A stretch of 64,000 nt of DNA from Acidimicrobiales bacterium (GCA_035533095.1 DATLUM010000075.1:18500-82499), one strand, 5' to 3'; shown: positions 23,972 through 32,377, numbered from the stretch's first letter. Notes: generated from the letters alone by a model not told the origin. Numbers and translations: made by a program.

Positions 23972-25045
23972 GTGACCGACGCCGGACCGACGCTTCGACA
24001 TTCTCCGCTCGACTCGGTCCATCGGGCACTGGGCGCCAAGATGGTCCCGTTCGGCGGCTGGGAGATGCCCCTTGCCTATAGCGGCGGGACCATCGCCGAG
24101 CACACCGCCTGCCGTACGGACGCGGTCGCCTTCGACGTGAGCCACCTCGGCACGGTGAGGGTCGCCGGTCCGGACTCCAGGGATCTCCTTCAGTCGACGC
24201 TCACCAACGACCTCGCGAAGGTGGGTCCCGGCCGCGCCCAGTACACCCACCTGCTCGACGACGCGGACGGTTCTGTGCTCGACGACATCATCGTGTGGTG
24301 GCTCGACGAGCAGACCTTCGACGTGATGCCCAACGCCTCCAACACCGCCAGGGTCCGATCGGCGATCGGAGGTGTCGACGTGACAGCCGAACGGGCGGTG
24401 ATCGCCGTCCAAGGCCCGAACGCCCGCCGGCGGCTCTCGACCGTCACACCAGAAGCCGCGGCGGTGGGGCGTTTCCGTGTGGCCCCTTTCTCCTGGAACG
24501 GCGCGGAGTGCGTCGCCGCGGGCACCGGCTACACCGGTGAGGACGGGGTCGAATGCCGGATCCCCGCGGCAGTTGCGCCATCCTTCTGGGAGACCCTCCT
24601 GGCGACCGGGGTGCTCCCCGCCGGCCTCGGAGCCAGGGACACGCTCCGGCTGGAGGCGGCCCTCCCGCTCCACGGCCACGAGCTCGGGCCCGGGATCACC
24701 CCTCTCGAGGCGGGGCTGGAATGGGTGGTGTCCTGGACCAAGCCAGAAGGGTTCCGTGGCAAGGACGCCCTCGAACGCCAGAAGAAGGCCGGGCTGACCA
24801 GGAAGCTCGGTGGGCTCGCAACCGAGGGACGGCAACCCCCGAGGACCGGGGCGGCCGTCCTTCACGACGGCCGCCAGATCGGCGAGGTCACCAGCGGCAA
24901 CTTCTCGCCCGTTCTCGGGCACGGCATAGCGCTGGCGTTCCTCCCGCCAGACCTCGAGCCCGGCGGCACAGTCGAAATCGACCTTCGCGGCAAGCACGTT
25001 CCGGCGACGGTCGTACCACTCCCGTTCGTAGAGAAGAAGGGTTAG
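23972..25045 (+). CDS. gcvT: Glycine cleavage system T protein (aminomethyltransferase)
   Basis: 357 residues. It moves the methylene group from the H-protein arm to tetrahydrofolate, releasing ammonia. Recognisable parts are MVPFGGWEMPL, VAFDVSHLGTVRV, TGYTGEDGVEC, and LEAALPLHGHELG near the middle. GTG start. gcvPA begins 5 bases after the stop. Confidence 0.95.
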   Translation: MTDAGPTLRHSPLDSVHRALGAKMVPFGGWEMPLAYSGGTIAEHTACRTDAVAFDVSHLGTVRVAGPDSRDLLQSTLTNDLAKVGPGRAQYTHLLDDADGSVLDDIIVWWLDEQTFDVMPNASNTARVRSAIGGVDVTAERAVIAVQGPNARRRLSTVTPEAAAVGRFRVAPFSWNGAECVAAGTGYTGEDGVECRIPAAVAPSFWETLLATGVLPAGLGARDTLRLEAALPLHGHELGPGITPLEAGLEWVVSWTKPEGFRGKDALERQKKAGLTRKLGGLATEGRQPPRTGAAVLHDGRQIGEVTSGNFSPVLGHGIALAFLPPDLEPGGTVEIDLRGKHVPATVVPLPFVEKKG

Positions 25046-25050
25046 CGCAG

Positions 25051-26403
25051 TTGGGTGACTTCGTCCCGCACACGGAGGCCGAGATCGCGCAGATGCTCGC
25101 GGATATCGGTCTCGAATCCTTGGACCAGTTGTTCGAAGTGGTGCCCGAGGCGCTCCGCCTCGCCGGCGGCCTCGCGGTAGCGCCCGGGATGCCGGAGGCC
25201 GACGTCCTGGCCGAAATGGGCAGGCTCGCCTCTAAGAACAAGGTCGGCTCCGACCTGATCTGCTTCGCCGGCGGCGGGGCGTACGACCACGACATCGCGT
25301 CGGCGACGACCCGGCTCGCCTTCCGGTCGGAGTTCGTCACCGCCTACACGCCCTACCAGCCCGAGGTGGCTCAAGGGGTGCTCCAGGCTCTCTTCGAGTA
25401 CCAGACCCTCGTGTCGCGCCTGGCCGGTCTTCCTATCGCCAACGCCTCCCTCTACGACGGCGCCAGCGCAGCGGTCGAAGCCGTCAACCTCGCCGCAGCC
25501 GCGACACGACGCCAGACCATCTGGGTCAGCGGCGGGCTGCATCCACACTGGCGCTCCGTGCTGCAGACGTTCGCCGTCGGCACGGGCCACCACCTGGTCG
25601 ATGTTCCTCTGCGAAGCGGCTTGACGGACTGGTCCGCGCCACCCGAGGGGGGGGAGGAGCCCGCCGCGTTGCTGGTGGCCTCGCCCAACTACCTGGGCGC
25701 GATCGAGGACGTCCGCGCAGCGCGTGCAGCCGCCGACCGGCACGGAGCTCTCCTGCTCGCGGCGATCGACCCGGTGTCCGCCGGCCTGCTGCGAAGCGCG
25801 GGCGAGGACGGCGCCGACGTGGTCGTGGGGGAGGGGCAGCCCTTCGGGACCCCGCTCTCGTTCGGCGGCCCCTACCTCGGTCTGTTCGCTTGCGGGATGG
25901 ACCAGGTGCGGCGCCTTCCCGGGCGGCTCGTCGGCCAGACGCTCGACACCGAGGGCCGGCGCGCGTACGTGACGACACTCCGGGCGAGGGAGCAGGACAT
26001 CCGCCGCGAGAAGGCGTCGTCGAACGTCTGCACCAACCAGACCCTCATCGCCGTGGCGTGCATGATCCAGATGTCCTGGCTCGGCACCGCCGGCCTCAGG
26101 GAGCTCGCCCTTCGCTGCGCACGGGGCACCCGCTACGCCCGCGAGGCCGTGACCGCCATCCCGGGGGTGGAGCTGCTCGCGACCGCTCCCACGATGCGCG
26201 AGTTCGCGGTGTCGCTGCCGGTTCCGGCCCCGACAGTGGTGGGGCGCATGGCAGAGGAAGGGTTCCTCGCCGGAGTGCCTGTCGGTATCGAAGGAGGCAT
26301 CGTGCAAGACGGCGGCGACGCGTTGCTGATAGCGGTCACCGAGAAGCGAACCAAGGAGGAGATCGACTCGTTTGTGTCCGCTCTCGAAAAGGCGGTGAGG
26401 TGA
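25051..26403 (+). CDS. gcvPA: Glycine dehydrogenase (decarboxylating) subunit 1
   Basis: 450 residues, start TTG 25051. This is the N-terminal half-type subunit of P protein: FVPHTEAEIAQMLADIG, AYTPYQPEVAQGVLQALFEYQT, YDGASAAVEA, and FGGPYLGLFACG. With gcvPB it decarboxylates glycine and loads the H protein. M. tuberculosis, as I recall, has a single-chain GcvP; the split form here is the type found in many Firmicutes and archaea. The stop TGA and the gcvPB ATG share one base. Confidence 0.94.
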   Translation: MGDFVPHTEAEIAQMLADIGLESLDQLFEVVPEALRLAGGLAVAPGMPEADVLAEMGRLASKNKVGSDLICFAGGGAYDHDIASATTRLAFRSEFVTAYTPYQPEVAQGVLQALFEYQTLVSRLAGLPIANASLYDGASAAVEAVNLAAAATRRQTIWVSGGLHPHWRSVLQTFAVGTGHHLVDVPLRSGLTDWSAPPEGGEEPAALLVASPNYLGAIEDVRAARAAADRHGALLLAAIDPVSAGLLRSAGEDGADVVVGEGQPFGTPLSFGGPYLGLFACGMDQVRRLPGRLVGQTLDTEGRRAYVTTLRAREQDIRREKASSNVCTNQTLIAVACMIQMSWLGTAGLRELALRCARGTRYAREAVTAIPGVELLATAPTMREFAVSLPVPAPTVVGRMAEEGFLAGVPVGIEGGIVQDGGDALLIAVTEKRTKEEIDSFVSALEKAVR

Positions 26404-27908
26404 TGTCGCCCGCGCCCGGCGGTAAGGCGTCGAGCGCGCCGGTCGTAGGCCGCGACCACGAGCCGACGATCTTCGAGTACTCCAGTCCGGGCCGGCGGTC
26501 CGCGTCGTTCCGGACCACCGGCGTCCCCGAGTGGGACGCGGACGAACTCGTCCCGGCGCAGCACCTCCGGGCCGAACCGATCGGCCTGACCGAGGTGTCC
26601 GAGCGGGATCTCGTGGCGCACGTGACCCGTCTCACCCACCGGCAGTACTCGGTGGATCTGGGTGCCTACCCGCTCGGGTCCTGCACCATGAAGTACAACC
26701 CCAAGCTCTGCGACGATGCCGCGTCGCTGCCCGGTCTTGCCGCGGCGCACCCCGCAACACCCGAGCATCTCGTGCAGGGGTGGTTGGAGCTGTTGTGGTC
26801 GCTCGCCGACACGCTCTGCCGTATCACCGGCATGGCGGCCGCCACCCTCCAACCACCGGCGGGCGCGGCCGGGGAGCTCACCGGCCTTCTGCTCATGCGC
26901 GCTTACCACGCGTCCAAAGGCGAGACCCGCCACAAGGTGATAATCCCCGACTCGGCGCACGGCACCAACCCGGCGTCGGTCACCCTCGGGGGGTACGAGA
27001 CGGTCACCGTCCCGTCGGACCGCAGAGGCCTCGTGGATCTGGACGAGTTGCGCTCGCGTCTCGACGACGATGTTGCAGGCATCATGCTCACCAACCCGAA
27101 CACGCTCGGCCTGTTCGAAGAGGACATCGCACAGATCGCCGGCGCGGTCCACGAGGTGGGCGGCCTTCTCTACTACGACGGCGCCAACCTCAACGCCATC
27201 CTCGGTGTCACCAGGCCCGGCGACATGGGTTTCGACATAGTGCACATGAACCTGCACAAGACCTTCGCGGTGCCCCACGGCGGGGGAGGCCCGGGCGCAG
27301 GGCCGGTGGCGGTGTCCCCGCGCCTGAGCGACTTCCTGCCCGGCCCTCTTGCGATCCGGCGCGACGACGGCACCTTCGGCTGGGACACGCCGGCCAGATC
27401 CATCGGACGCATCCACAGCTGGCATGGCAACGCGCTCGCGCTCGCGCGCGCCTGGTCGTACATCCTCGCCAATGGCGGCGACGGTCTGCGGCGCGTAGCG
27501 GAGGGCGCTGTCCTCAACGCCAACTGGCTCAGGCACCGGTTGCGCGGCGTGTACGACCTGCCCTACGACCGGCCCAACATGCACGAGTTCGTCGCTTCGA
27601 CGACGTCGCTCAAGAAGCAGAAGGGTCTACGCGCCCTCGATGTGGGCAAACGGCTGCTGGAGGAAGGCTTCCACGCTCCGACCGTCTACTTCCCGCTCAT
27701 CGTCGAAGAAGCACTGATGATCGAGCCGACAGAGACGGAGTCGCCTCAGACCCTCGAGGCCCTCGCCGATGCTCTCATCCGCATCGCGGCGGACCCGCCG
27801 GGGGAGGGCGCTGCGGCTCCGCGCACCACGCCTGTGGGCCGTGTCGACGAAGCACGGGCGGCGCGGACGCTGCTGCCGACCTGGGACGCCGTAGTGGAGG
27901 CCGGCTGA
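26403..27908 (+). CDS. gcvPB: Glycine dehydrogenase (decarboxylating) subunit 2
   Basis: 501 residues. This subunit carries the pyridoxal phosphate: the Schiff-base Lys is in VHMNLHKTFAVPHGGGGPG. YPLGSCTMKYNPK, LQPPAGAAGELTGLL and AHGTNPASV are family motifs. It needs GcvPA for activity. The gene is convergent with the Xer gene with a single base between the two stops, so no terminator separates them. Confidence 0.95.
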   Translation: MSPAPGGKASSAPVVGRDHEPTIFEYSSPGRRSASFRTTGVPEWDADELVPAQHLRAEPIGLTEVSERDLVAHVTRLTHRQYSVDLGAYPLGSCTMKYNPKLCDDAASLPGLAAAHPATPEHLVQGWLELLWSLADTLCRITGMAAATLQPPAGAAGELTGLLLMRAYHASKGETRHKVIIPDSAHGTNPASVTLGGYETVTVPSDRRGLVDLDELRSRLDDDVAGIMLTNPNTLGLFEEDIAQIAGAVHEVGGLLYYDGANLNAILGVTRPGDMGFDIVHMNLHKTFAVPHGGGGPGAGPVAVSPRLSDFLPGPLAIRRDDGTFGWDTPARSIGRIHSWHGNALALARAWSYILANGGDGLRRVAEGAVLNANWLRHRLRGVYDLPYDRPNMHEFVASTTSLKKQKGLRALDVGKRLLEEGFHAPTVYFPLIVEEALMIEPTETESPQTLEALADALIRIAADPPGEGAAAPRTTPVGRVDEARAARTLLPTWDAVVEAG

Positions 27909-27909
27909 G

Positions 27910-28935
27910 TCAGCCGAGCGACTCGCGCAGGGCCTCCTGCGCCGGGTGTGCCTGGATGACGTGCCGCAACCCCTGCGCAGTCGCCGAGAGGTAGCGCCGG
28001 GTCGTCTCGAGGCTGGCGTGGCCGAGCAGCTCCTGCAGTTCGACGACGTCGGCGCCGGCTTCGAGCGCCGAGGTCGCGAAGGTGTGACGCAACGCGTGGA
28101 CGAGAGCGCCGGCGGGCACCTGGGCTCGCACACCGGCGCGCACGTAGAGCTTCTCGACGAGGTAGCGGATCTGGTCGACGCTCAACCGCCGTCCGCGTAC
28201 GTCGACGAACAGCGGGGCCGAGGGATGGTCGAGATCCTCTTTGGGGAAAAGAGCGGCCCGCTCGCGCAGGTACGCCTCCAGCACCCCGTCGAGCGTCGCG
28301 GTGACCGGGATGGGCCGCGCCTTACCGCCCTTGCCCTTCACTTCCATCCGCCGCGCGCCGACCTCGCCCACCAACGACCCCACGTTCAGCCCGCAAGCCT
28401 CCGCCTCGCGTATCCCCGTCACGCAGAAGGTCGCGATCACTGCCAGGTCTCGCGCGGGCCACGGGTTGCGCGAACGAGGATCGGGTTCTGCGGCGGTCCG
28501 GATCAACCGCGTTATCGCGCCCGGGGCACGGATCGAGCGGGGCAGTACGGTCGGGGTCTTGGGTTTCGGAATCGCCGCCATCGGGTTACCCTCCAGGACC
28601 CCCTCCGCCACGAGGAAGTCGAAGAAGCTCGACCAGGCAGAATGCGCCCGGCGCACCGATGCCGCGGCGTGGTCCGACGCCCATGAAGCGAACGCCGCGC
28701 GCAGCGCCGACCGCTCCAAGTGGGGGAGTTGCAAGTCGCCGTACTCGCCGATGCCCTCGAGGATCGCGAGCCTCCCGGCCACGCCCTGCACGTCGCGCCG
28801 GTAGGCCGTGAGCGTTGCCGGTGACGGCTTGGCCGCGCCCATGTGCACCAGCCACGCGTCGACGGCGTCGGTCACGTCCGACGATGCGTTGAGACGCCTT
28901 CGTGCGACGATCGGATTGGCGGGGGAGGGAGCCAC
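27910..28935 (-). CDS. Tyrosine recombinase, Xer type
   Basis: 341 residues, about 40 longer than typical XerC/XerD. An N-terminal SAM-like core-binding domain covers about 20-115. The catalytic domain has Arg176 (TGIREAEACGL, where TGLR is usual), Lys in KGKGGKARPIP, His280 and Arg283 in HALRHTF, His306 in LLGHASLETT and nucleophile Tyr315. All catalytic residues are present, so it should be active. It may resolve chromosome dimers at dif. It is not next to pyrG/Nudix as xerD is in mycobacteria, so whether it is XerC, XerD or another integrase is open. GTG start. Confidence 0.87.
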   Translation of the reverse strand: MAPSPANPIVARRRLNASSDVTDAVDAWLVHMGAAKPSPATLTAYRRDVQGVAGRLAILEGIGEYGDLQLPHLERSALRAAFASWASDHAAASVRRAHSAWSSFFDFLVAEGVLEGNPMAAIPKPKTPTVLPRSIRAPGAITRLIRTAAEPDPRSRNPWPARDLAVIATFCVTGIREAEACGLNVGSLVGEVGARRMEVKGKGGKARPIPVTATLDGVLEAYLRERAALFPKEDLDHPSAPLFVDVRGRRLSVDQIRYLVEKLYVRAGVRAQVPAGALVHALRHTFATSALEAGADVVELQELLGHASLETTRRYLSATAQGLRHVIQAHPAQEALRESLG

Positions 28936-29009
28936 TGCCCGACCCAGGCTAAGACCCCGGCCCGGCGGGACGGTGGACCGGGCTCCCGGCTCGGTCTTTT
29001 CCTATAGTC

Positions 29010-29029
29010 CGGATAATCACAGTTATCCG
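29010..29029. repeat. 20-bp palindrome upstream of the Xer gene
   Basis: CGGATAA and TTATCCG form a perfect 7-bp inverted repeat around TCACAG. It lies about 75 bases before the Xer start and just 3' of the small basic gene. There is no T-run, so it looks more like a protein-binding site than a terminator. Confidence 0.6.
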
Positions 29030-29057
29030 TAACTTTGCGAGGACGTCTTGGCGACTC

Positions 29058-29174
29058 CTAGGCCTCGGGCTTGCGGGCTTCGGCCTTCGCCTTGCGGACC
29101 CGAGCGTCGCGCTGCTTCTTGCGGCGAATCCGGTCGTGCTTCCAGCGGACGGTCGATCTAGCTCCTCGGCCCAT
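29058..29174 (-). CDS. Small very basic protein, 38 residues
   Basis: ATG 29174 to TAG 29058-29060 encodes 38 residues beginning MGRGARSTVRWKHDRIRR. About 18 of 38 are Lys, Arg or His; there is no Cys and no hydrophobic core. Composition and length resemble small ribosome-associated or RNA-binding proteins, but it does not match bS22 or bTHX sequences that I know. A TAGGGT hexamer 8 nt before the ATG suggests its own leaderless promoter, which supports a real gene. Function unknown. Confidence 0.6.
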   Translation of the reverse strand: MGRGARSTVRWKHDRIRRKKQRDARVRKAKAEARKPEA

Positions 29175-29182
29175 GGCGGCGC

Positions 29183-29188
29183 ACCCTA
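29183..29188 (-). promoter_or_regulatory. -10 element (TAGGGT) of the small basic gene
   Basis: It is 8 nt upstream of ATG 29174 on the minus strand and overlaps the stop codon of the alpha/beta hydrolase. Confidence 0.45.
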
Positions 29189-29866
29189 GTCGCGCAGGAA
29201 GTCCATCGCCGCCTCGATGAAGCGGAAATCCTTAGGCGTCCCGAAGTGATCGGCGCCGGCGAGGGCGGCCAGGCGCGCGTCGGGCAGCGCCGCCATCAGC
29301 TTGTCCGCCGGCCCGGCGAAGTCGCGATCGCCCAGTACCACGAGGACCGGTACCGACACTCCGGCGAGGTCGTCTGGCACCAGAGGCTCGCGCGGGCGGC
29401 GGAGGCAGGCTGCGAGCGCTGCCGGGTCGTTGCCGGGGGCTTTGGCGAAGACGGCGAAGGCTTGCGCAACACCCGGGTCTCCATCTGACACCGAGCCCGT
29501 CTCGATGGCCCGGGCTGCGGCTTCGGGGTCGTCGTGGCGGAAGATGTTGTCGCCGACTCCCCCGACGACGATCTTGCGGAACCTGCCAGGCTGGTCCGCC
29601 GCAACCCTGAGCAGCAGCTGGCCGCCCAGGCTGAAGCCGATCGCGTCGACCTGACCGTCGCCTGGCAAAGCCGCCGCGACCGCCGCCTCCATCCCGATGT
29701 AGGCCTCGGGGTCGTGGGGCTTGTCCGCGCTGCCGTGACCGGGAAGGTCGAACCCGATCACCTCGCGGCCCTCGTCGGCGAGGATGTCCACCCAGCCCGG
29801 TTCCCGCCAGTTGCGCTCGTACGACGACGCAAACCCGTGGACGAGCAACACCGGTGGAAGAGCCAT
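29186..29866 (-). CDS. Alpha/beta hydrolase
   Basis: 226 residues. LLVHGFASSYERNW gives the oxyanion HG, FDLPGHGSADKP follows, the nucleophile elbow is IGFSLGGQ (GxSxG), VLGDRDF has the acid region and GADHFG the catalytic His. The substrate is unknown; ester or lactone hydrolysis is typical. ATG 29866 is preferred because TACGTT lies 6 nt upstream; ATG 29881 is also in frame, and the frame is open up to 30109 without family resemblance. Confidence 0.88.
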   Translation of the reverse strand: MALPPVLLVHGFASSYERNWREPGWVDILADEGREVIGFDLPGHGSADKPHDPEAYIGMEAAVAAALPGDGQVDAIGFSLGGQLLLRVAADQPGRFRKIVVGGVGDNIFRHDDPEAAARAIETGSVSDGDPGVAQAFAVFAKAPGNDPAALAACLRRPREPLVPDDLAGVSVPVLVVLGDRDFAGPADKLMAALPDARLAALAGADHFGTPKDFRFIEAAMDFLRD

Positions 29867-29872
29867 CGGCCA

Positions 29873-29878
29873 AACGTA
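29873..29878 (-). promoter_or_regulatory. -10 element (TACGTT) of the alpha/beta hydrolase gene
   Basis: It is 6 nt upstream of ATG 29866 on the minus strand. Confidence 0.5.
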
Positions 29879-29932
29879 CATGAGCCCGGACGGGGCCCCA
29901 TCGCCCCGCCATCCGTGTTCTACGGGACATCC

Positions 29933-29985
29933 CCGTTTTGTGGGACGGAGCCGTCGTCTGACGACGTGGGTGTCCCGCAAAACGG
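29933..29985. repeat. Nested inverted repeat in a divergent intergenic region
   Basis: Outer arms CCGTTTTGTGGGAC (29933-29946) and GTCCCGCAAAACGG (29972-29985) form a 14-bp stem with a single G-U type mismatch. Inside it CGTCGT and ACGACG form a second 6-bp stem. GTCCC or GGGAC recurs five times between 29923 and 30030. It lies between two divergent genes, so it is not a terminator; a regulator site, a small mobile repeat or a structured RNA are options. Confidence 0.65.
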
Positions 29986-30066
29986 ATTGGTCCCGCAAAA
30001 AATCGTTGAGGCTGCAGGAGAGTGTCCCGTTCCTGCTTTCCTCTGATGACCATGGCCGCTCTCCGG

Positions 30067-30072
30067 TAGCGT
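30067..30072 (+). promoter_or_regulatory. -10 element (TAGCGT) of the Arg-rich gene
   Basis: TAGCGT is 6 nt before GTG 30079. Confidence 0.5.
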
Positions 30073-30078
30073 TGATGC

Positions 30079-31449
30079 GTGCCCCGCCGGATCGAGATCG
30101 AGCTGACAAGCACGCGCCCCGAGGGCACGTGGACCTGGCGCGCGGCGGGGGCCAAGGAGCCCAAGGGCGTAGTCGACGGATCGCTTCTCTACGACGGCGC
30201 CAAGGTCGGTGACGTTCTAAAGGCTGAAGCCGACTTCGAGATCGATGGCATAACGATCGTCTCCGTCGCCGCCCCCAAGGTCGACGCCCGCCGCGATCCG
30301 GAGCGACTCGAGATCATCGGTCCGTCCCGACCCGACACGCCGGGAGTCACCACGCAGCTGACCGGCAGATCGGAACGCAGAGGCCCCGGACGCCGCCGCG
30401 AGGGCGACCAACGACCCCGCCGCGAGGGCGACCAACGAGGGGCACGAGACGCCGGGCGCGGCCCGGACCGCCGCCAGCGCCCACGCCCCTCCGCCGACGA
30501 GGAACCTTCGAAGCCGGCCGGCGACGCCGCCCCGCGCGAAGGATCGCGGCATGCCGCCCATCGACCCTCACGATCCGGGTCTGCAAAGCCCAGCGGTCGT
30601 GAAGGTTCTAATCGATCGGATCGTTCCGATCTCAGGGAGAAGCGCCTCAACCCCGGTCACGCCCACCGCCACGCGATCCTCGAATCGCTCGCGCCCGAGC
30701 AGCGGCCCGTCGCGGAGCAGGTGCTGCGCGGCGGCATCCCCGCAGTGCGGACCGCGCTGCACCTCGAGCGCGAGAAGGCCGCGGCCGAAGGACGGCCTGC
30801 CCCCAACACCGATCAGCTGATCGCGATGGCGGAGGACCTCCTCCCCCGTTTGAAGGCCGCCGAATGGCGGGATCGGGCGGAAGCCGCCGTGAAGTCGTCC
30901 GACGAGATCTCCATACGAGACCTGCGGTCCGTCGTCGCGGGGGCCGATGTCGCTCGCGACGACGAGACTCGCTCTCTAGCCGTCACCCTGCGCGAGGCCC
31001 TCGACCGCCGTATAGCCGGGCTGCGAACCGAGTGGTCGGAGGAGATCACCAAGCAACTGGACGGCGGGCGCGTGGTCAGGGCCCTGCGTCTCTCCGCCCG
31101 GCCCCCCGAGCCAGCCGCCCGTCTCGACGACGAGTTGGCGAAGCGCCTGAGCGATGCCGCGGGAGAGGCCATGTCGAGCGGCACCCCGCCTGACCTGTGG
31201 ATAGCGTTGCTCGAAGCAGCTGTGGCTTCCCCGGTACGACGGACGATTTCCCCATCCGGGCTTCCCTCCGAGGGCACGCAGGACGTACGCCAAGCTGCGC
31301 TTCAGCAGTCGGGTCGCATCCCCGCGCTCGCAGCCATGCTCGGCGTCTCCATCCCGCCGCCACCGGCGCGCAAGCCACCTGCCGAGCGGCCACCCGCCTC
31401 GAAGGAAACGAGTAGCGGCCCTGCGAGCGAGCCCCGCAAGGATTCTTGA
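30079..31449 (+). CDS. Unrecognised protein: N-terminal beta domain, Arg-rich linker, helical C-terminus
   Basis: 456 residues. Residues 1-75 look like a small beta barrel (VPRRIEIELTSTRPEGTWTW in the start, then VGDVLKAEADFEIDGITIVSV). Residues 100-200 are disordered, rich in Arg, Gly and Pro, with RREGDQR occurring twice in tandem. From about 200 the protein is mostly helical (LAPEQRPVAEQVLRGGIPAV, AMAEDLLPRLKAAEW), and it ends in a Pro-rich tail. Such a layout suits an RNA-binding protein, but I recognise no family. GTG start follows a -10 hexamer by 6 nt. Confidence 0.7.
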   Translation: MPRRIEIELTSTRPEGTWTWRAAGAKEPKGVVDGSLLYDGAKVGDVLKAEADFEIDGITIVSVAAPKVDARRDPERLEIIGPSRPDTPGVTTQLTGRSERRGPGRRREGDQRPRREGDQRGARDAGRGPDRRQRPRPSADEEPSKPAGDAAPREGSRHAAHRPSRSGSAKPSGREGSNRSDRSDLREKRLNPGHAHRHAILESLAPEQRPVAEQVLRGGIPAVRTALHLEREKAAAEGRPAPNTDQLIAMAEDLLPRLKAAEWRDRAEAAVKSSDEISIRDLRSVVAGADVARDDETRSLAVTLREALDRRIAGLRTEWSEEITKQLDGGRVVRALRLSARPPEPAARLDDELAKRLSDAAGEAMSSGTPPDLWIALLEAAVASPVRRTISPSGLPSEGTQDVRQAALQQSGRIPALAAMLGVSIPPPPARKPPAERPPASKETSSGPASEPRKDS

Positions 31450-31470
31450 CGAGGTTCGCGCCGAGCCCCC

Positions 31471-31890
31471 TTAGCTGAACGTGGCGAGGATGCCCCGGTC
31501 GTGGAGGAACTCCGCCAGGCCTTCCGTCAGCTTCAGATCGGTTACCTGCGACAGAGGCACCCACAAGACCTCTGCCGCGTCGTCACCGGCCACCGGTTCC
31601 GAACTGTCGATGATCGTGACATGGAAGTCGAGGATCACATAGTGGTAGCCGTCCCCGACCCGTTCCACCCATCCGGCCAGAGCGTCGCAGACACCTGTCA
31701 GGCCGGTCTCCTCGGCGAGTTCCCTGACCACTGCCTCGGCCAGGGTCTCACCAGCCTCGACGCGACCGCCGGGCACGGACCATTCGCCTTGCGCGGGCCC
31801 TCTGCCCCGCCGGACCAGCAGGATCTGATCTTCGTCGACGGCGATCGCGCCCACGCACAGCTCAGGGCGGCCCGTCTCGCCACTAGCCAT
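31471..31890 (-). CDS. Nudix hydrolase (MutT-like)
   Basis: 139 residues with a complete Nudix box, GGRVEAGETLAEAVVRELAEETGL (residues about 41-64). VRRGRGPAQGEWSVPGG before it is typical of MutT-like NTP pyrophosphatases. The substrate is not predictable. The ATG start overlaps the end of the upstream GNAT gene by 8 bases, so both are co-translated. Confidence 0.92.
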   Translation of the reverse strand: MASGETGRPELCVGAIAVDEDQILLVRRGRGPAQGEWSVPGGRVEAGETLAEAVVRELAEETGLTGVCDALAGWVERVGDGYHYVILDFHVTIIDSSEPVAGDDAAEVLWVPLSQVTDLKLTEGLAEFLHDRGILATFS

Positions 31891-32368
31891 CCGAGCCTTC
31901 CTCCAAGCTCTCGAGCGGATGATGCATCACGAGTAGGCGTGCGGTAAAGCCGTTGTCCTCGAAAAATGCCTTCGCCGAACGGCTCCCCGGCAAGGCCGGC
32001 GCGTCGACCCCGACGCACCCCCGCTCGGCCGCCCAGCGCATCACGCAACCGACCATCGCTTCGGCCACGCCGACCTGCCGGGCGTCGGGTTGGACGTAGA
32101 TGACCTCGATCTCCGCAACCGGCTCGGCCCGCTCGCGGTCACAGACCGCCGATGCGAACCCCACACCGACCTCGTCGAACATGCCGAGGACGATCAGGTG
32201 GTCCGGATCTGACTGAGACCGCTCGAGTTCCGAGAGCAGATCCGGCCTGGTGAGGCTGCCTGCGAGCAGGGACCCTCCCCGCTGGCCGTCGAGCTCGGCT
32301 ACCGCCTCCGACCAGAGGCCGGCCACGAATTCCAGCTCGGTGGCAGCCGCCTGCCGGGCGCGCTCCAC
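31883..32368 (-). CDS. GNAT-family N-acetyltransferase
   Basis: 161 residues, GTG start. The acetyl-CoA-binding segment is IEVIYVQPDARQVGVAEAMV; the usual Q/R-x-x-G-x-G/A loop reads RQVGVA. A late FFEDNGFTARLLVMHH strand fits the fold. Substrate unknown. Co-transcribed with the Nudix gene. Confidence 0.83.
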   Translation of the reverse strand: MERARQAAATELEFVAGLWSEAVAELDGQRGGSLLAGSLTRPDLLSELERSQSDPDHLIVLGMFDEVGVGFASAVCDRERAEPVAEIEVIYVQPDARQVGVAEAMVGCVMRWAAERGCVGVDAPALPGSRSAKAFFEDNGFTARLLVMHHPLESLEEGSDG

Positions 32369-32377
32369 CGGGCTGGG

